NCBI GenBank assembly: GCA_016717165.1
Contig: JADKGA010000002.1
Coordinates: 1,674,001 to 1,738,000, forward strand
DNA: 64,000 nucleotides
Source: Candidatus Lutibacillus vidarii
GTDB taxonomy: Bacteria; Actinomycetota; Actinomycetes; Actinomycetales; Dermatophilaceae
Reading direction: 5' to 3'
Part shown: positions 18,937 to 27,257 of the stretch, one piece after another
Layout: every line of letters starts with the position of its first letter
Position numbering within the stretch: the first letter of the stretch is position 1
Translations under genes and position numbers: made by a program
The notes under the pieces: model-generated
The model's input: the letters and a program-made list of their open reading frames with translations, nothing else
The model's database searches: none
Told to the model about the DNA's origin: nothing

Positions 18937-21120
18937 CTAGTACATCCCGAGAGCCGCCGTCGCCGATCCTGTGGCGTGGTTACCCACTGCGTCCTTGAGG
19001 AAGAACTCGGGCGTGAACGTCACCGGCGCCGCATCCCCAGGCCCGCGGCTCGCGCACGCGGAGCCGATGCAGGACCCGACGATGGTCGACGTGATCGTCG
19101 CTCCAGTGGGGTCGAGGGTAAGGGTCGCGTCGGGATAGGTCGCTTGCCCACCGTCGAGGGTTATGTACGCGTCCGATCCCAGGTCGAGGCTCGAGGAGAG
19201 CCCCACGATGTTCATGCCGTCATTGCCAACACCTGCAGGGTCGAACTGCTTGACGTTCGCCGCCAACACTGTTGCTGGGTCAATCGGCTCGGAGAAGGTG
19301 ACCGTGAAGGTGTCTCCTGGTTCCATCACGCGCGGGGTTCCGGCGACGTCGGCACTCGCCAGTGTGACCGGTACCGGACCCATTCGGTCCAGCGTCGGGG
19401 TCGCGGGGAAGGACGCCGAGTCGCCCTCGGCGTCGACGACCCCCACAGGTTCGGCGGCGAGCGTCACCCTGAGCGATGTCGCGGTCGTGTCGAGCGGGCC
19501 CGACCCCTCGACGATGTCGAGCGCGACCCGGCGGCCGAGCACCGATACGCTGCCCAAGCTTGAGCCGATCGGAAGCCCGGTGATCGTCCAAGGGCTGGTG
19601 CAGGGAGCCTCACAGCTCACATCATGCGAGAAGGTGGCGAGGATCCGGTCCAGCCGGCCGTCACTGTCGACGTCGAGTGCCTCGAGCTTGCCGAGGACGG
19701 GCGTGGCAGTGAACGGCGTCGAGATGGGGCTACTCACTGCGCTGAGGGGCCCGGCGTTGACCCCGTCGCTGGCTCGGACGGCGTATGTGTGCGTGGTGCC
19801 CATCGGAAGATCGTCGTCGGTGAACTCGATCGTGCCTGAGGAAGCGGTGCTGGTCACCGTGCCGATCGACGTTGCCGAACCGTCGCGGAAGATCGAGTAC
19901 GTGAGGTAATTGGCGATATTGTCGCTCGCCGGGGCGAACCCGATCGTTGCAGAGGTGTATGACGTCGCTATTGCGGTCGGTGTGCCAGGCGCTGTGGGTG
20001 GCTGCGTGTCATTGGCCTCGATGAAGACGGCGAAGTGGTTACGGTTCTGGCCGCTGACGGACGTGAAGTCGCCGCCGATGGCGAGATTCCTTCCGTGCCC
20101 GTCGATCGCGAAAACGCCCAGCGCGGAGTTGATCCGGGAGAACCAGTTGATCCTCGCTCCGGTCACGGGGTCGAGGGCGACGAGCTTCTTGCTCTCGATT
20201 CCAGTCCAGCTGTCGAAATGGCCGCCAATGTAGACCACGCCATTGAGGGCCTGGACGCTTTCGGCATCGCCGTCCCCGAAGGTGACCCACTGGTTCGCGC
20301 CGGTAGTGAGGTCGAAGGCGAGGGCATGCCCGCCCGCGCCACCGGCCGCTGTGAACACCTGGTTGCCCACGACGTCAATGTCGAAGGTCTCATAGGCCGG
20401 GCGGGGCAGGAAGTCGGCCGACGGGGCGCCCGTCGTCGGATCCAGCGCGCTGAGCCGACGGTGCGCGGTGATGCCGTTGATTGAACCGAACAGGCCGCCA
20501 ACGAGAATCCGGCCGTCTGGAGCAGAGGAAATATCGTGAATGACTTCGTTGGCTTCGGGGACCCAGGTCAGATCGAGCAAACCCGAGGACTCGCTCACGG
20601 CAGCGAGCCGGATCCGAGGGATGCCATTGATATTCAGAAAGCGCCCACCGAGATAGACCTTGCCCCCCCGAACCTCCAGGGCTTCGACCCGGGAGTCGGG
20701 CTTCGGAGCCCAGGTGCTGTCGAGGGCTCCAGTCGACGTAGACAGGGCGGCGACCTTTGGGCGGGACTTGTTCCCGATTTTAGTGAAGTCGCCAGCAACG
20801 AAGATCCGCGTGCCGTCCGTGCCCAGCGCAAGATCGTAGACGACCTTGTTGGGGTTAGGCGCCCAACTGCGCGGGCTGCCCGTTGCGGCGTCGAGTGCGA
20901 CGAGGTTGACCCGCGGCAGCGTCTGGCTGCCGTCAGGGCTGGTTGCCTGGGTGAAGCTGCCGCCGAGATAGAGGGTGTCGGCGGTCTGCACGATGGCATT
21001 GACCCGTCCGTTGACCCCCCAATAAGTGTTGGCGGTCGTCGTGGCGATGAGGCCGCTTGCAGGCACCAGTCCGACGAGGCTCAACGCCACGACTGCCAAC
21101 CCCGTGACCATCCGTCGCAT
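18937..21120 (-). CDS. secreted beta-propeller protein with Fn3 and Ig-like domains
   Basis: A 727-residue exported protein. The signal peptide is MRRMVTGLAVVALSLVGLVPASGL. A propeller of about six blades follows, each marked by an aromatic/aliphatic-GG-x-F strand: LYLGGSFTQ, IFVAGDFTKIGN, VYLGGRFLNING, ILVGGLFGSING, VYIGGHFDSWTG and LAIGGDFTSVSG. Then comes a fibronectin-III-like domain (QPPTAPGTPTAIATSYTSAT to GPLSAVSSPI) and a C-terminal Ig-like part containing DTFTVTFSEPIDPATV. It ends without an LPxTG-type anchor. The internal ATG at 21120 is preferred to the frame start at 21231 because it alone gives a signal peptide. The gene is richer in Asn/Thr/Ser and less GC-biased than its neighbours and is flanked on both sides by IS remnants, which suggests horizontal acquisition. 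Function unknown; probably a surface or secreted adhesin or binding protein. Confidence 0.75.
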   Translation of the reverse strand: MRRMVTGLAVVALSLVGLVPASGLIATTTANTYWGVNGRVNAIVQTADTLYLGGSFTQATSPDGSQTLPRVNLVALDAATGSPRSWAPNPNKVVYDLALGTDGTRIFVAGDFTKIGNKSRPKVAALSTSTGALDSTWAPKPDSRVEALEVRGGKVYLGGRFLNINGIPRIRLAAVSESSGLLDLTWVPEANEVIHDISSAPDGRILVGGLFGSINGITAHRRLSALDPTTGAPSADFLPRPAYETFDIDVVGNQVFTAAGGAGGHALAFDLTTGANQWVTFGDGDAESVQALNGVVYIGGHFDSWTGIESKKLVALDPVTGARINWFSRINSALGVFAIDGHGRNLAIGGDFTSVSGQNRNHFAVFIEANDTQPPTAPGTPTAIATSYTSATIGFAPASDNIANYLTYSIFRDGSATSIGTVTSTASSGTIEFTDDDLPMGTTHTYAVRASDGVNAGPLSAVSSPISTPFTATPVLGKLEALDVDSDGRLDRILATFSHDVSCEAPCTSPWTITGLPIGSSLGSVSVLGRRVALDIVEGSGPLDTTATSLRVTLAAEPVGVVDAEGDSASFPATPTLDRMGPVPVTLASADVAGTPRVMEPGDTFTVTFSEPIDPATVLAANVKQFDPAGVGNDGMNIVGLSSSLDLGSDAYITLDGGQATYPDATLTLDPTGATITSTIVGSCIGSACASRGPGDAAPVTFTPEFFLKDAVGNHATGSATAALGMY

Positions 21121-21589
21121 GCTCAACCCCGTTCTTCCGATGGCTGCCCCGCGACACACGCGGGTTTCTCTTGCAGGAGACGATGGGCGCCTACGTGATA
21201 CGTGTGCTGCGCGAGACGCGCCCATTCGCAACCTCTCTAGTCGAGTTCTTCCCAGGTCGTCGACAGTATCCCGAGAACGAGACGAGCCGGTCCTGTTTCA
21301 CTGATTTCGGTCCGCTGGCCCCTGGGTCAAGCCTCGACCTTTCATCGGCCTCGGGCGAGGTAGCCGGCGCGTTGCCGGTGTCCTGAGTGGTGATTGGGTC
21401 ACTGGGGTGTGACTGGGCCGGGAGGTCGGTCCCGGTGGTCGTCGTCTGCCACGTGGCGAGGCGGGTGCACGTCAGGTCGGGTGGGCAGAGGCGTGTTTGG
21501 GGTCAGGGCGTGGCCAGCGCGGTGAGGCGGGCGCGGCCGGTGACGACCGGGTTCGCCCAGGGGGCGGTGGTCTTGATGTGGAGCAGTTG
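21121..21589. other. non-coding stretch at an IS junction
   Basis: No convincing gene. The minus strand of 21508-21590 could encode LHIKTTAPWANPVVTG followed by RARLTALATP and a stop, which resembles the C-terminal end of a transposase of another family, but this is weak. The rest looks like degraded intergenic DNA upstream of the propeller gene; no clear promoter or palindrome stands out. Confidence 0.3.
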
Positions 21590-22345
21590 CCGTCGTCCTC
21601 CTCGCTCGACCAGGAAACTGCACGCGAACTGGTCCGTGCTCGTGAGGACTGCCGCGGGGACCTGATGCGTGCCCAGCACCGGCTGTCCAAGCTGCTGCTT
21701 CGCCACGGGATCGTCTACTACGGCGGTGACGCCTGGACGGGCAGGCACGACCAGTGGCTGCGCAGCGAAGCACTGCCACAGCTCACCTCGCGGCCGACCC
21801 GGCTGACGTTCGACGCCGACCGCGAGACCGTACGTGCGTCCAAAGCGCGTAGAGATCGGCTAGATGTAGCCATCGAGGAGATGGCCGCGGGCTCGGAGCT
21901 CACACCGGTTGTGCGACGGCTCGGATGCCTGCGGTGGGGTGAGCGCCCTGACCGGGTTCGCACTTGCGGTCCAGATCGGCGACTAGCACCGGTTCACCGG
22001 CACCACCATCGGCTCCTTCGTCGGGCTCATCCCAACGAATTACTCCTCGGGTGGATCACGCTCGCTCGGCCCGATCGCCAAGACTGGCAACGGCCACGCC
22101 CGCCGCCTGCTGCTCGCGGCCGCGTGGCACCACCAACCCCGCTACCGGATCGGGACGACCATGCGTGAGCGATGGGACCTCGCGCCCGCGGCAGCCCGCG
22201 TCCGGGGCGACGAAGGCAACCGGCGGCTGCATCAGCGCTGGGTGAAATCCATCGAGCGGCGCAAGCGCCGCACCGTTGCCAATGTCGCGACGCTAGTGAG
22301 CTAGAGGGCTGGTGCTGGTCGTTGGCCGTGCTCGAGGACAGCTGA
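21590..22345 (+). pseudogene. IS110-family transposase pseudogene
   Basis: Remains of a second IS110-type transposase, plus strand. ARELVRAREDCRGDLMRAQ, HRLSKLLLRHGIVYYGGDAW and RLTFDADRETVRASKARRDRLD are in one frame. A frameshift near 21945, after VVRRLGCLR, moves it to ALTGFALAVQIGD. A TAG at about 21984 replaces a Trp codon before HRFTGTTIGSF. GNGHARRLLLAAAWHHQPRYRIG and GNRRLHQRWVKSIERRKRRT follow, and a further shift near 22292 restores GWCWSLAVLEDS and the stop at 22343-22345. The N-terminal DEDD region is absent. The next 290 bases up to the MFS gene contain nothing I recognise. Confidence 0.85.
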
Positions 22346-22632
22346 CACCCCACTGACTGCTTCGCCGGCACGGCCGGTCCGGCGGCAGCGCGCGGAGCGA
22401 CCCGCGAGACCACTATGAGCAGTCCGGCCACGCTGAGCGACGCTCGTTCCTAGACGGGCGGTTCCGCTCCTGCCGAAGGCACCGCCCTGTGGTACCCAAC
22501 CCGCGCACATCAGTCTGACCGCGCGTCGCCAACGACACGCTCGCCGAGACCGACACCCGACGATGCAACAGGCGCCCGCCCGATCAGCCAGGGCCGGAGC
22601 CTGGCCATGCCCTTGACAGGGGTTTCCCCGTA

Positions 22633-23991
22633 TCAGAGGTATGCCGCCTGCCGTCCTCCTCCCCGGGGAGCCTCCGGTATGCCGTTCCGGCGGTTGGTCG
22701 CGTCGCTCCGGGCTGCGTACCGCACCCGCCGAGCCAGCAGGGCCGCGCTGGCAGCGACCCCCAGCCCGACGACGACGCCGTGCGGGCGCGCCCCGACCAT
22801 GGTCGTCACGTGCGGTGCGACCGCCGAGGCGACCAGGGCGGCCGCCACCATGGCGGTGTCCCCGATGCCTAGGGCAGCCGCGCGGTGCTCGTCGGGGACG
22901 GCCGACTGGAGCGCCTCGGTGGCCAGCGCCTCGGCCCGGACCGAGGCACCTCCGGCGACCACCAGTGGGAGCGTCGCGACGGCCAGTCCCGGGCTCCCGC
23001 CGACCATCAGCGTGGCGCCGACGAACCAGAGGATGCTGCGCCCGGAGGTGTGCAGCCGCAAAGCGGAGGCGATCACGGGCGTGGCAGCGGCACCGATCCC
23101 GAGCGCGGCGACCGCGGGGCCATAGGCGGTGAGGTCGCCCCACTCCGTCTCCGCGAGGGGCACGAGGAGCAGGCCCAGCCCCGACATGGCCGCGTTGAGG
23201 ACGACCATGACTGCGATGGCGCACCAGGCCTGCGCGGACAACGCCGGGCGCTTGAACGCCGCACCGGGTGCACCCGGGGCACGGGCCGCGCCGGGTGCAC
23301 TCGGGGAACGGGCCGCGCCGGGTGCACTTGGGGAACGGGCGGCACCTGTGGCACCTGGGTCACCTGCCGCGGCGCCGCTGCGCCCGGGGCGGGGCATCCG
23401 GACGGTCCGCAGGAGGCCGAGTGCCGCAACGGTGCTCAGGGCGGCCACACCGAAGACGGCAGCGACCGAGAGCCGACCGACCAGGGCTCCGCCGAGCGCC
23501 GGACCGACGACGAAGGAGCCGACCTCGACGGTGACCAGGGCCTGGGTCCACCGGTCGTTCTCGTCCCCGGACAGGGCCGGCATCCCGGCTGCTGCCGCGG
23601 GATAGGCCGGCGTGGCGGCGGCCACCACCGCGGTGGCGAGGATGACCGACGCGGTCTGGGCACTCGAGGCACCCAGCCAGCCCGTGCCGACCGGGCTGGA
23701 CACCAGGGCGCCGGCGCCGAGGAGCGCGATCCGCAGGAGGAGGGTGCCTCGGATGACTCGGCTGCGCGCGAACCGGTCGGCCAGCCGGGCGACCAGCCAG
23801 GAGAGGGCGACATACGGCAGCAAGCGTGCCGCACCGGTCACGCCGAGCAGCGTGTCGTCGTGGGTCCGGCGCCACACCTCGTCGATGAGCAGCGGCCAGG
23901 GCATCGACATGGCGACGGCCGCCAGGGCGTGCGCGACCACGACACGCGCGGGAGGAGCCACGCGCGAGCGCAGTCGGGTGCGGGCCGGCAT
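22633..23991 (-). CDS. MFS transporter
   Basis: A 452-residue membrane protein with about 12 hydrophobic segments in two halves. Typical pieces are LLPYVALSWLVARLADRFARSR (the loop 2-3 motif), LVTVEVGSFVVGPALGGALVG and AALGIGDTAMVAAALVASAVAP. The central loop between the halves is Ala/Pro/Gly-rich and contains a three-copy nine-residue repeat (GAARSPSAP-like), encoded by a 27-bp DNA repeat. Transported substrate unknown; an efflux role is plausible. Start is ATG 23991. It is 49 bases from the FUSC-type gene upstream on the same strand, so the two may be co-transcribed. Confidence 0.8.
   Translation of the reverse strand: MPARTRLRSRVAPPARVVVAHALAAVAMSMPWPLLIDEVWRRTHDDTLLGVTGAARLLPYVALSWLVARLADRFARSRVIRGTLLLRIALLGAGALVSSPVGTGWLGASSAQTASVILATAVVAAATPAYPAAAAGMPALSGDENDRWTQALVTVEVGSFVVGPALGGALVGRLSVAAVFGVAALSTVAALGLLRTVRMPRPGRSGAAAGDPGATGAARSPSAPGAARSPSAPGAARAPGAPGAAFKRPALSAQAWCAIAVMVVLNAAMSGLGLLLVPLAETEWGDLTAYGPAVAALGIGAAATPVIASALRLHTSGRSILWFVGATLMVGGSPGLAVATLPLVVAGGASVRAEALATEALQSAVPDEHRAAALGIGDTAMVAAALVASAVAPHVTTMVGARPHGVVVGLGVAASAALLARRVRYAARSDATNRRNGIPEAPRGGGRQAAYL
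23258..23338. repeat. 27-bp in-frame tandem repeat in the MFS gene
   Basis: Three adjacent 27-bp units, 23258-23284, 23285-23311 and 23312-23338, each starting GCCGCRCCGGGTGCAC. The last two differ at a single base. The repeat encodes the linker between the two halves of the transporter, and a unit number change would keep the frame. Confidence 0.9.
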
Positions 23992-24040
23992 ACCGGCTCA
24001 GAGGGGAAGCAGCGGACGCGAGATACCTCGCAGGAGGCGG

Positions 24041-25177
24041 TCAGTGCGGGCGGGGCGGCATCGGCGGCATCGCCGCCACGGCCTCGTCGATCGTCATCCC
24101 GGTGACCTGGAGGAGGTCGACCATGATCGAGCGGATCTGGGCGAGGATCACCTCGGCCGACAGGTACGGCGTGCGTTCGAGGGTGAGACTGTGGGTCGCC
24201 TGCTCGACCAGCCCGCGGCGGCCAACCTCCTCCGCGCCATTCTCGGCGAGGACTCGCGCGAGGACCTCCGTCGATGCCGCGAGGTTGTTCATCGCGGCGA
24301 CATACGACGCTGGCACGGGCTCGCCGTCGGCGGCGGCGATAACGATCCGGCGGACGAGGACTCGGGAGTTACGGATGGCGTGGTCGAGTGGGGCGATGAG
24401 GTCGGCGACGCGGCGCACCTCCGCGCCGTGTGAACGGTGCAGGGGCGAGCCGGAGAGGACGTCGAGCCCCTCCTCGGCGGCGCTGCGGAGCTCGTGGACC
24501 AGCGCCTCGGTCTGCCGGGCCCGGCCGAGTACCACGGCCGCCTTGTCGAGGTCACCGTCACTGGCCGCCACCGCGGCACCCTGGAGGAGGTCGGCGATGG
24601 CCTGGGCGAGCCGGCTCGCGCTGACCCGGGGCCGACGCAGCGGAGCCCGCGGGACGATCGCGGCGGCGAGCAGCGCGACGGCACCCCCGACGACCGCGTC
24701 GAGCCACCGGCCAAAGATCGACGAGGTCGGCGGGAGCAGGACGGCGATCGTCACACTCTGCGTGGCGGCCTGGGTGACCAGGAAGCCACCCGCGTCGAGG
24801 AAGAGCGCAACCATCATCGACAGACCCACGATGAGGATGACCTGCCACAGCCCCTGGCCGATGAAATGGACGATGACCTCGGCGACGAGGATGCCGATGG
24901 AGACACCCACAGTCGCCTCGGTGACGCGGCGCAACCGTTGCCCGTAGGTCATCCCGAGGCAGACCAGGGCGACGATCGGTGCGAAGAGGGGCGCTGGGTG
25001 GCCCAGCACCACGGCCGCGACGAACCAGGACAGCCCGGCCGCCCCGGCACTCTGGCCGATCAGCCACGACTTGTCCTGGACCCGGACCAGCCGGGCCTTG
25101 AGAGACCGGCGGCCACGGCGGGCCAACCGCTCGACGACCGCCTCGAACCTGGGGTCGAGACGAAGCGGAGTGTCCAC
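24041..25177 (-). CDS. FUSC/aromatic-acid-exporter-family membrane protein
   Basis: A 378-residue protein. About six membrane segments lie in the first 180 residues (SAGAAGLSWFVAAVVLG, LFAPIVALVCLGMTYG, VGVSIGILVAEVIVHFIG, VILIVGLSMMVALFL, WLDAVVGGAVALLAAAIVP), followed by a long helical cytoplasmic region. The segment FAPIVALVCLGMTYGQRLRR plus the later GxxxG-rich helices match the FUSC (fusaric-acid-resistance-like) family. Family members export aromatic or other organic acids; substrate here unknown. It lies between ndk and the MFS gene on the same strand. Confidence 0.75.
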   Translation of the reverse strand: MDTPLRLDPRFEAVVERLARRGRRSLKARLVRVQDKSWLIGQSAGAAGLSWFVAAVVLGHPAPLFAPIVALVCLGMTYGQRLRRVTEATVGVSIGILVAEVIVHFIGQGLWQVILIVGLSMMVALFLDAGGFLVTQAATQSVTIAVLLPPTSSIFGRWLDAVVGGAVALLAAAIVPRAPLRRPRVSASRLAQAIADLLQGAAVAASDGDLDKAAVVLGRARQTEALVHELRSAAEEGLDVLSGSPLHRSHGAEVRRVADLIAPLDHAIRNSRVLVRRIVIAAADGEPVPASYVAAMNNLAASTEVLARVLAENGAEEVGRRGLVEQATHSLTLERTPYLSAEVILAQIRSIMVDLLQVTGMTIDEAVAAMPPMPPRPH

Positions 25178-25207
25178 CTCGTCATCCTCCCAGAGCCGGG
25201 GACCGGG

Positions 25208-25636
25208 TCAGCTCAGGTGCGGGAACCAGAGGCCGATCTCGCGAGCCGCCGACTCGACGCCGTCGGAGCCGTGGACGATATTCGGCTGGGCGTCGGTGCC
25301 CCAGTCCCGGCCGAAGTCCCCGCGGATCGTCCCGGGGGCGGCCTTCGTGGGGTCGGTCGCGCCGGCGAGGGACCGGAAACCCTCGATGCAGCGGTGCCCC
25401 TCGATAACGACCGCGACGAGCGGGCCGGAGGACATGAAGTCGGCCAGGCCGTTGTACCAGACCTTGCCGATGTGCTCGGCGTAGTGCTCGTCGAGGAGCT
25501 CACGGTCGGCCGTGCGGACCTCGAGGGCGACGATGCGGTAGCCCTTGGCCTCGATGCGGGCGAGAACCTGGCCGGTGAGCCTGCGGTCGTAGCCGTCGGG
25601 CTTGACGAGGACGAGGGAGCGCTCGATGGTGGTCAC
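25208..25636 (-). CDS. ndk: nucleoside-diphosphate kinase
   Basis: A 142-residue enzyme that transfers the gamma phosphate between nucleoside triphosphates and diphosphates via a phosphohistidine. It begins ERSLVLVKPDGYDRRL, contains GPLVAVVIEG, TDPTKAAPGTIRGDFG and the active site NIVHGSDG with His122. Length is typical. It follows the DUF4233 gene on the same strand by nine bases, a pairing common in actinobacteria. Confidence 0.96.
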   Translation of the reverse strand: MTTIERSLVLVKPDGYDRRLTGQVLARIEAKGYRIVALEVRTADRELLDEHYAEHIGKVWYNGLADFMSSGPLVAVVIEGHRCIEGFRSLAGATDPTKAAPGTIRGDFGRDWGTDAQPNIVHGSDGVESAAREIGLWFPHLS

Positions 25637-25645
25637 GCCGCCAGC

Positions 25646-26029
25646 CTACTCAGCAGCGGCCCGGCTCGCCTGGAGGGTGTCGATGCGGTGGCCCTGGACC
25701 AGGCTGACCACCCACAGCGCCCCGAAGATCAGCCCGACGACGAGCATGGCGGGCTCGACAAGCGCCGCTGCGAAGGTCGCCGCCTGGACGAGCCAGCCGA
25801 GGGTGACGCCATACGGCGTGCGCATGAGGCCGGCGGCCAGGACCGCGAGGAGGGCCACCCCCGAACCCACCAGCAGGTATGACGAGGCCGCCGCGGCGCC
25901 CTGCGCGTCGGCGAGGCCACGCGCGACGAGTGCGCCGAAGAAGACGAGGACCGACTGGGCGGCGAGGACGGTCGCGCACATCCGCCAGGTGAACGTACCC
26001 AACACCCCGTATGCCGTCAGCCCGGTCAC
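25646..26029 (-). CDS. DUF4233 membrane protein
   Basis: A 127-residue membrane protein with four predicted helices (WRMCATVLAAQSVLVFFGALVA; SSYLLVGSGVALLAVLAAGLM; YGVTLGWLVQAATFAAALV; PAMLVVGLIFGALWVVSLV). This is the DUF4233 family, found in actinobacteria between folC and ndk. Function unknown. The GTG start at 26029 overlaps the stop of the upstream small gene (GTGA), so the frame extending further upstream is not used. The normal folC-DUF4233 adjacency is interrupted here by about 1.5 kb carrying hairpin arrays and a VOC gene. Confidence 0.8.
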   Translation of the reverse strand: MTGLTAYGVLGTFTWRMCATVLAAQSVLVFFGALVARGLADAQGAAAASSYLLVGSGVALLAVLAAGLMRTPYGVTLGWLVQAATFAAALVEPAMLVVGLIFGALWVVSLVQGHRIDTLQASRAAAE

Positions 26030-26295
26030 CCCTGCACTCCTTTGGCCCAGCGCTGGACAGCCTCGTGCGCGGTGCGCAGGTCGCACCCGGTGGCGTCCCG
26101 GTACTGCTTGGTCGCAAGGATGAGGTTCCCTGCGGCGATGGACTTGCCGATCTCGACCCTGGCGGCGTCGGTCAGGCTCAGGTCGAGCTCCTCGGGAGTC
26201 TGAGTCGGGGCCTTGCGCAACCTCGCGATGACAGCGCCTGCCTGGGCCGCACCGACGATGGCGATCCCGACGATGAGCCAGCTCCACCATTCCAT
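26026..26295 (-). CDS. small membrane-anchored protein with L7/L12-like C-terminal domain
   Basis: An 89-residue protein. One N-terminal membrane segment (WWSWLIVGIAIVGAAQAGAVIA) is followed by a linker and a compact domain, IAAGNLILATKQYRDATGC and DLRTAHEAVQRWAKG, that resembles the C-terminal domain of ribosomal protein L7/L12 (IxxIKxxRexTGLgLkeAKxxV). Such small membrane-tethered L7/L12-like proteins occur in actinobacteria with no known function. It overlaps the DUF4233 gene by four bases and is probably co-transcribed with it and ndk. Confidence 0.6.
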   Translation of the reverse strand: MEWWSWLIVGIAIVGAAQAGAVIARLRKAPTQTPEELDLSLTDAARVEIGKSIAAGNLILATKQYRDATGCDLRTAHEAVQRWAKGVQG

Positions 26296-26486
26296 GGCGA
26301 AAGCCTATGCCGCCCGGCGCAGGTCGGCGCGGGCCAGGAGCGCGAGCCGCCCCCAGTCCCGCCCTCCCCGGCCGAACCCCGGCCCGGCCACCAGACCCAG
26401 CCCTATCCCGGCTAACCGGCCAAGCCTGATCGGTCGTCACCCCCGCCATGCCACCCGACCCAGCCCGGGCACGCCGCCTCACCTTG

Positions 26487-26640
26487 CCCGATGGGACGTC
26501 GTGCTCCCCTGGAGGAGTCCACGCGCTCCCTATGCCGTGCTCCGAGATACGGAGCAATAGCCCTCTGCACCGAAGTGCGGAGCAATAGCCCTCTGCACCG
26601 AAGTGCGGAGCAGCAGGCCACTGCGCCTAGATCCGGAGCG
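26487..26640 (-). repeat. hairpin array 1 (four 28-bp modules plus conserved trailer)
   Basis: A tandem array with 28-bp period: a 19-nt dyad then a 9-nt spacer. Plus-strand dyads: TGCTCCGAGATACGGAGCA (26538-26556), TGCACCGAAGTGCGGAGCA (26566-26584 and 26594-26612) and a decayed TGCGCCTAGATCCGGAGCG (26622-26640). Spacers are ATAGCCCTC, ATAGCCCTC and GCAGGCCAC. The flank 26487-26537 (CGATGGGACGTCGTGCTCCC onward) recurs next to array 2. It lies in a 450-bp gene-free stretch upstream of the VOC gene. The rest of that stretch (26296-26486 and 26641-26716) shows nothing further. Confidence 0.8.
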
Positions 26641-26716
26641 CCGTCGCCCATCAACCGGCCACCGGCATACCGACGGCCCTCCCGGCTCTTGCAGCGCACG
26701 GCGGAACGGCATCGTG

Positions 26717-26734
26717 TATCTTGATATCAAGATA
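26717..26734. promoter_or_regulatory. 18-bp perfect palindrome, MarR-type operator candidate
   Basis: TATCTTGATATCAAGATA is a perfect 18-bp palindrome and strikingly AT-rich for this genome. It ends 13 bases before the start codon of the VOC gene, just ahead of the ribosome binding site AGGAGGG (26738-26744). Short TTGA-TCAA dyads of this kind are typical MarR-family binding sites. No MarR gene is in the window, so the regulator would act from elsewhere. Confidence 0.7.
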
Positions 26735-26747
26735 ATTAGGAGGGTAG

Positions 26748-27134
26748 ATGCGCTTTCATCACGTCCAACTGTCCATGCCGAGAGGCCATGAGGCGCGGGC
26801 ACACCGCTTCTACGTCGATGGCCTCGGCCTCACGGAGATCGCGAAACCTGCCGTGCTGGCCGCCCGTGGGGGCTGCTGGTTCCGAGGTGAGTCTGCTACC
26901 CAGCCTCCGGTCGAGATCCACCTCGGGGTCGAGGACCCATTCATCCCCGCTAGGCGGGCACACCCAGGGCTTCTGGTCGATGGCATCGCGGCCCTCGAAG
27001 CGTTGCGGGACCGGCTTGCTGCGTCAGGGTACGAGGTGGACTGGACCGAACGCTGGACACTGGATGGCTTCGAACGATTCCACTGCCACGACGACTTCGG
27101 GAACCGGATCGAGGTCCTCGCCCCCGGCGCGTGA
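26748..27134 (+). CDS. single-domain VOC (glyoxalase-like) protein
   Basis: A 128-residue protein with one complete vicinal-oxygen-chelate domain: MRFHHVQLSMPRG, then ARAHRFYVDGLGLTEIAKP, CWFRG, VEIHLGVEDPF and a final HDDFGNRIEVLAP. His and Glu positions (H5, E58-region, E near the end) fit a metal-binding VOC enzyme. The start has a very strong ribosome binding site (AGGAGGG, four bases ahead) and a perfect palindrome directly upstream, so expression is probably switched by a MarR-type repressor. The gene stands alone between two related hairpin arrays, which suggests a separately acquired cassette. Substrate unknown. Confidence 0.8.
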   Translation: MRFHHVQLSMPRGHEARAHRFYVDGLGLTEIAKPAVLAARGGCWFRGESATQPPVEIHLGVEDPFIPARRAHPGLLVDGIAALEALRDRLAASGYEVDWTERWTLDGFERFHCHDDFGNRIEVLAPGA

Positions 27135-27257
27135 GCGACCGATCCCTGCTGACGCAAAGGGCGACACCTGTCCAACGGAGACGACCTTGCCGACCCGCTC
27201 GGCTCCGGCGTCCAGCCCGATGCACACCGCACGGATTCTCGGCGATCCCTCGGACCG

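Noticed and set aside
26538..26640. CRISPR array
   Set aside because: The repeats are dyads and the 9-nt spacers are nearly identical; there are no unique spacers of about 30 nt and no cas genes.
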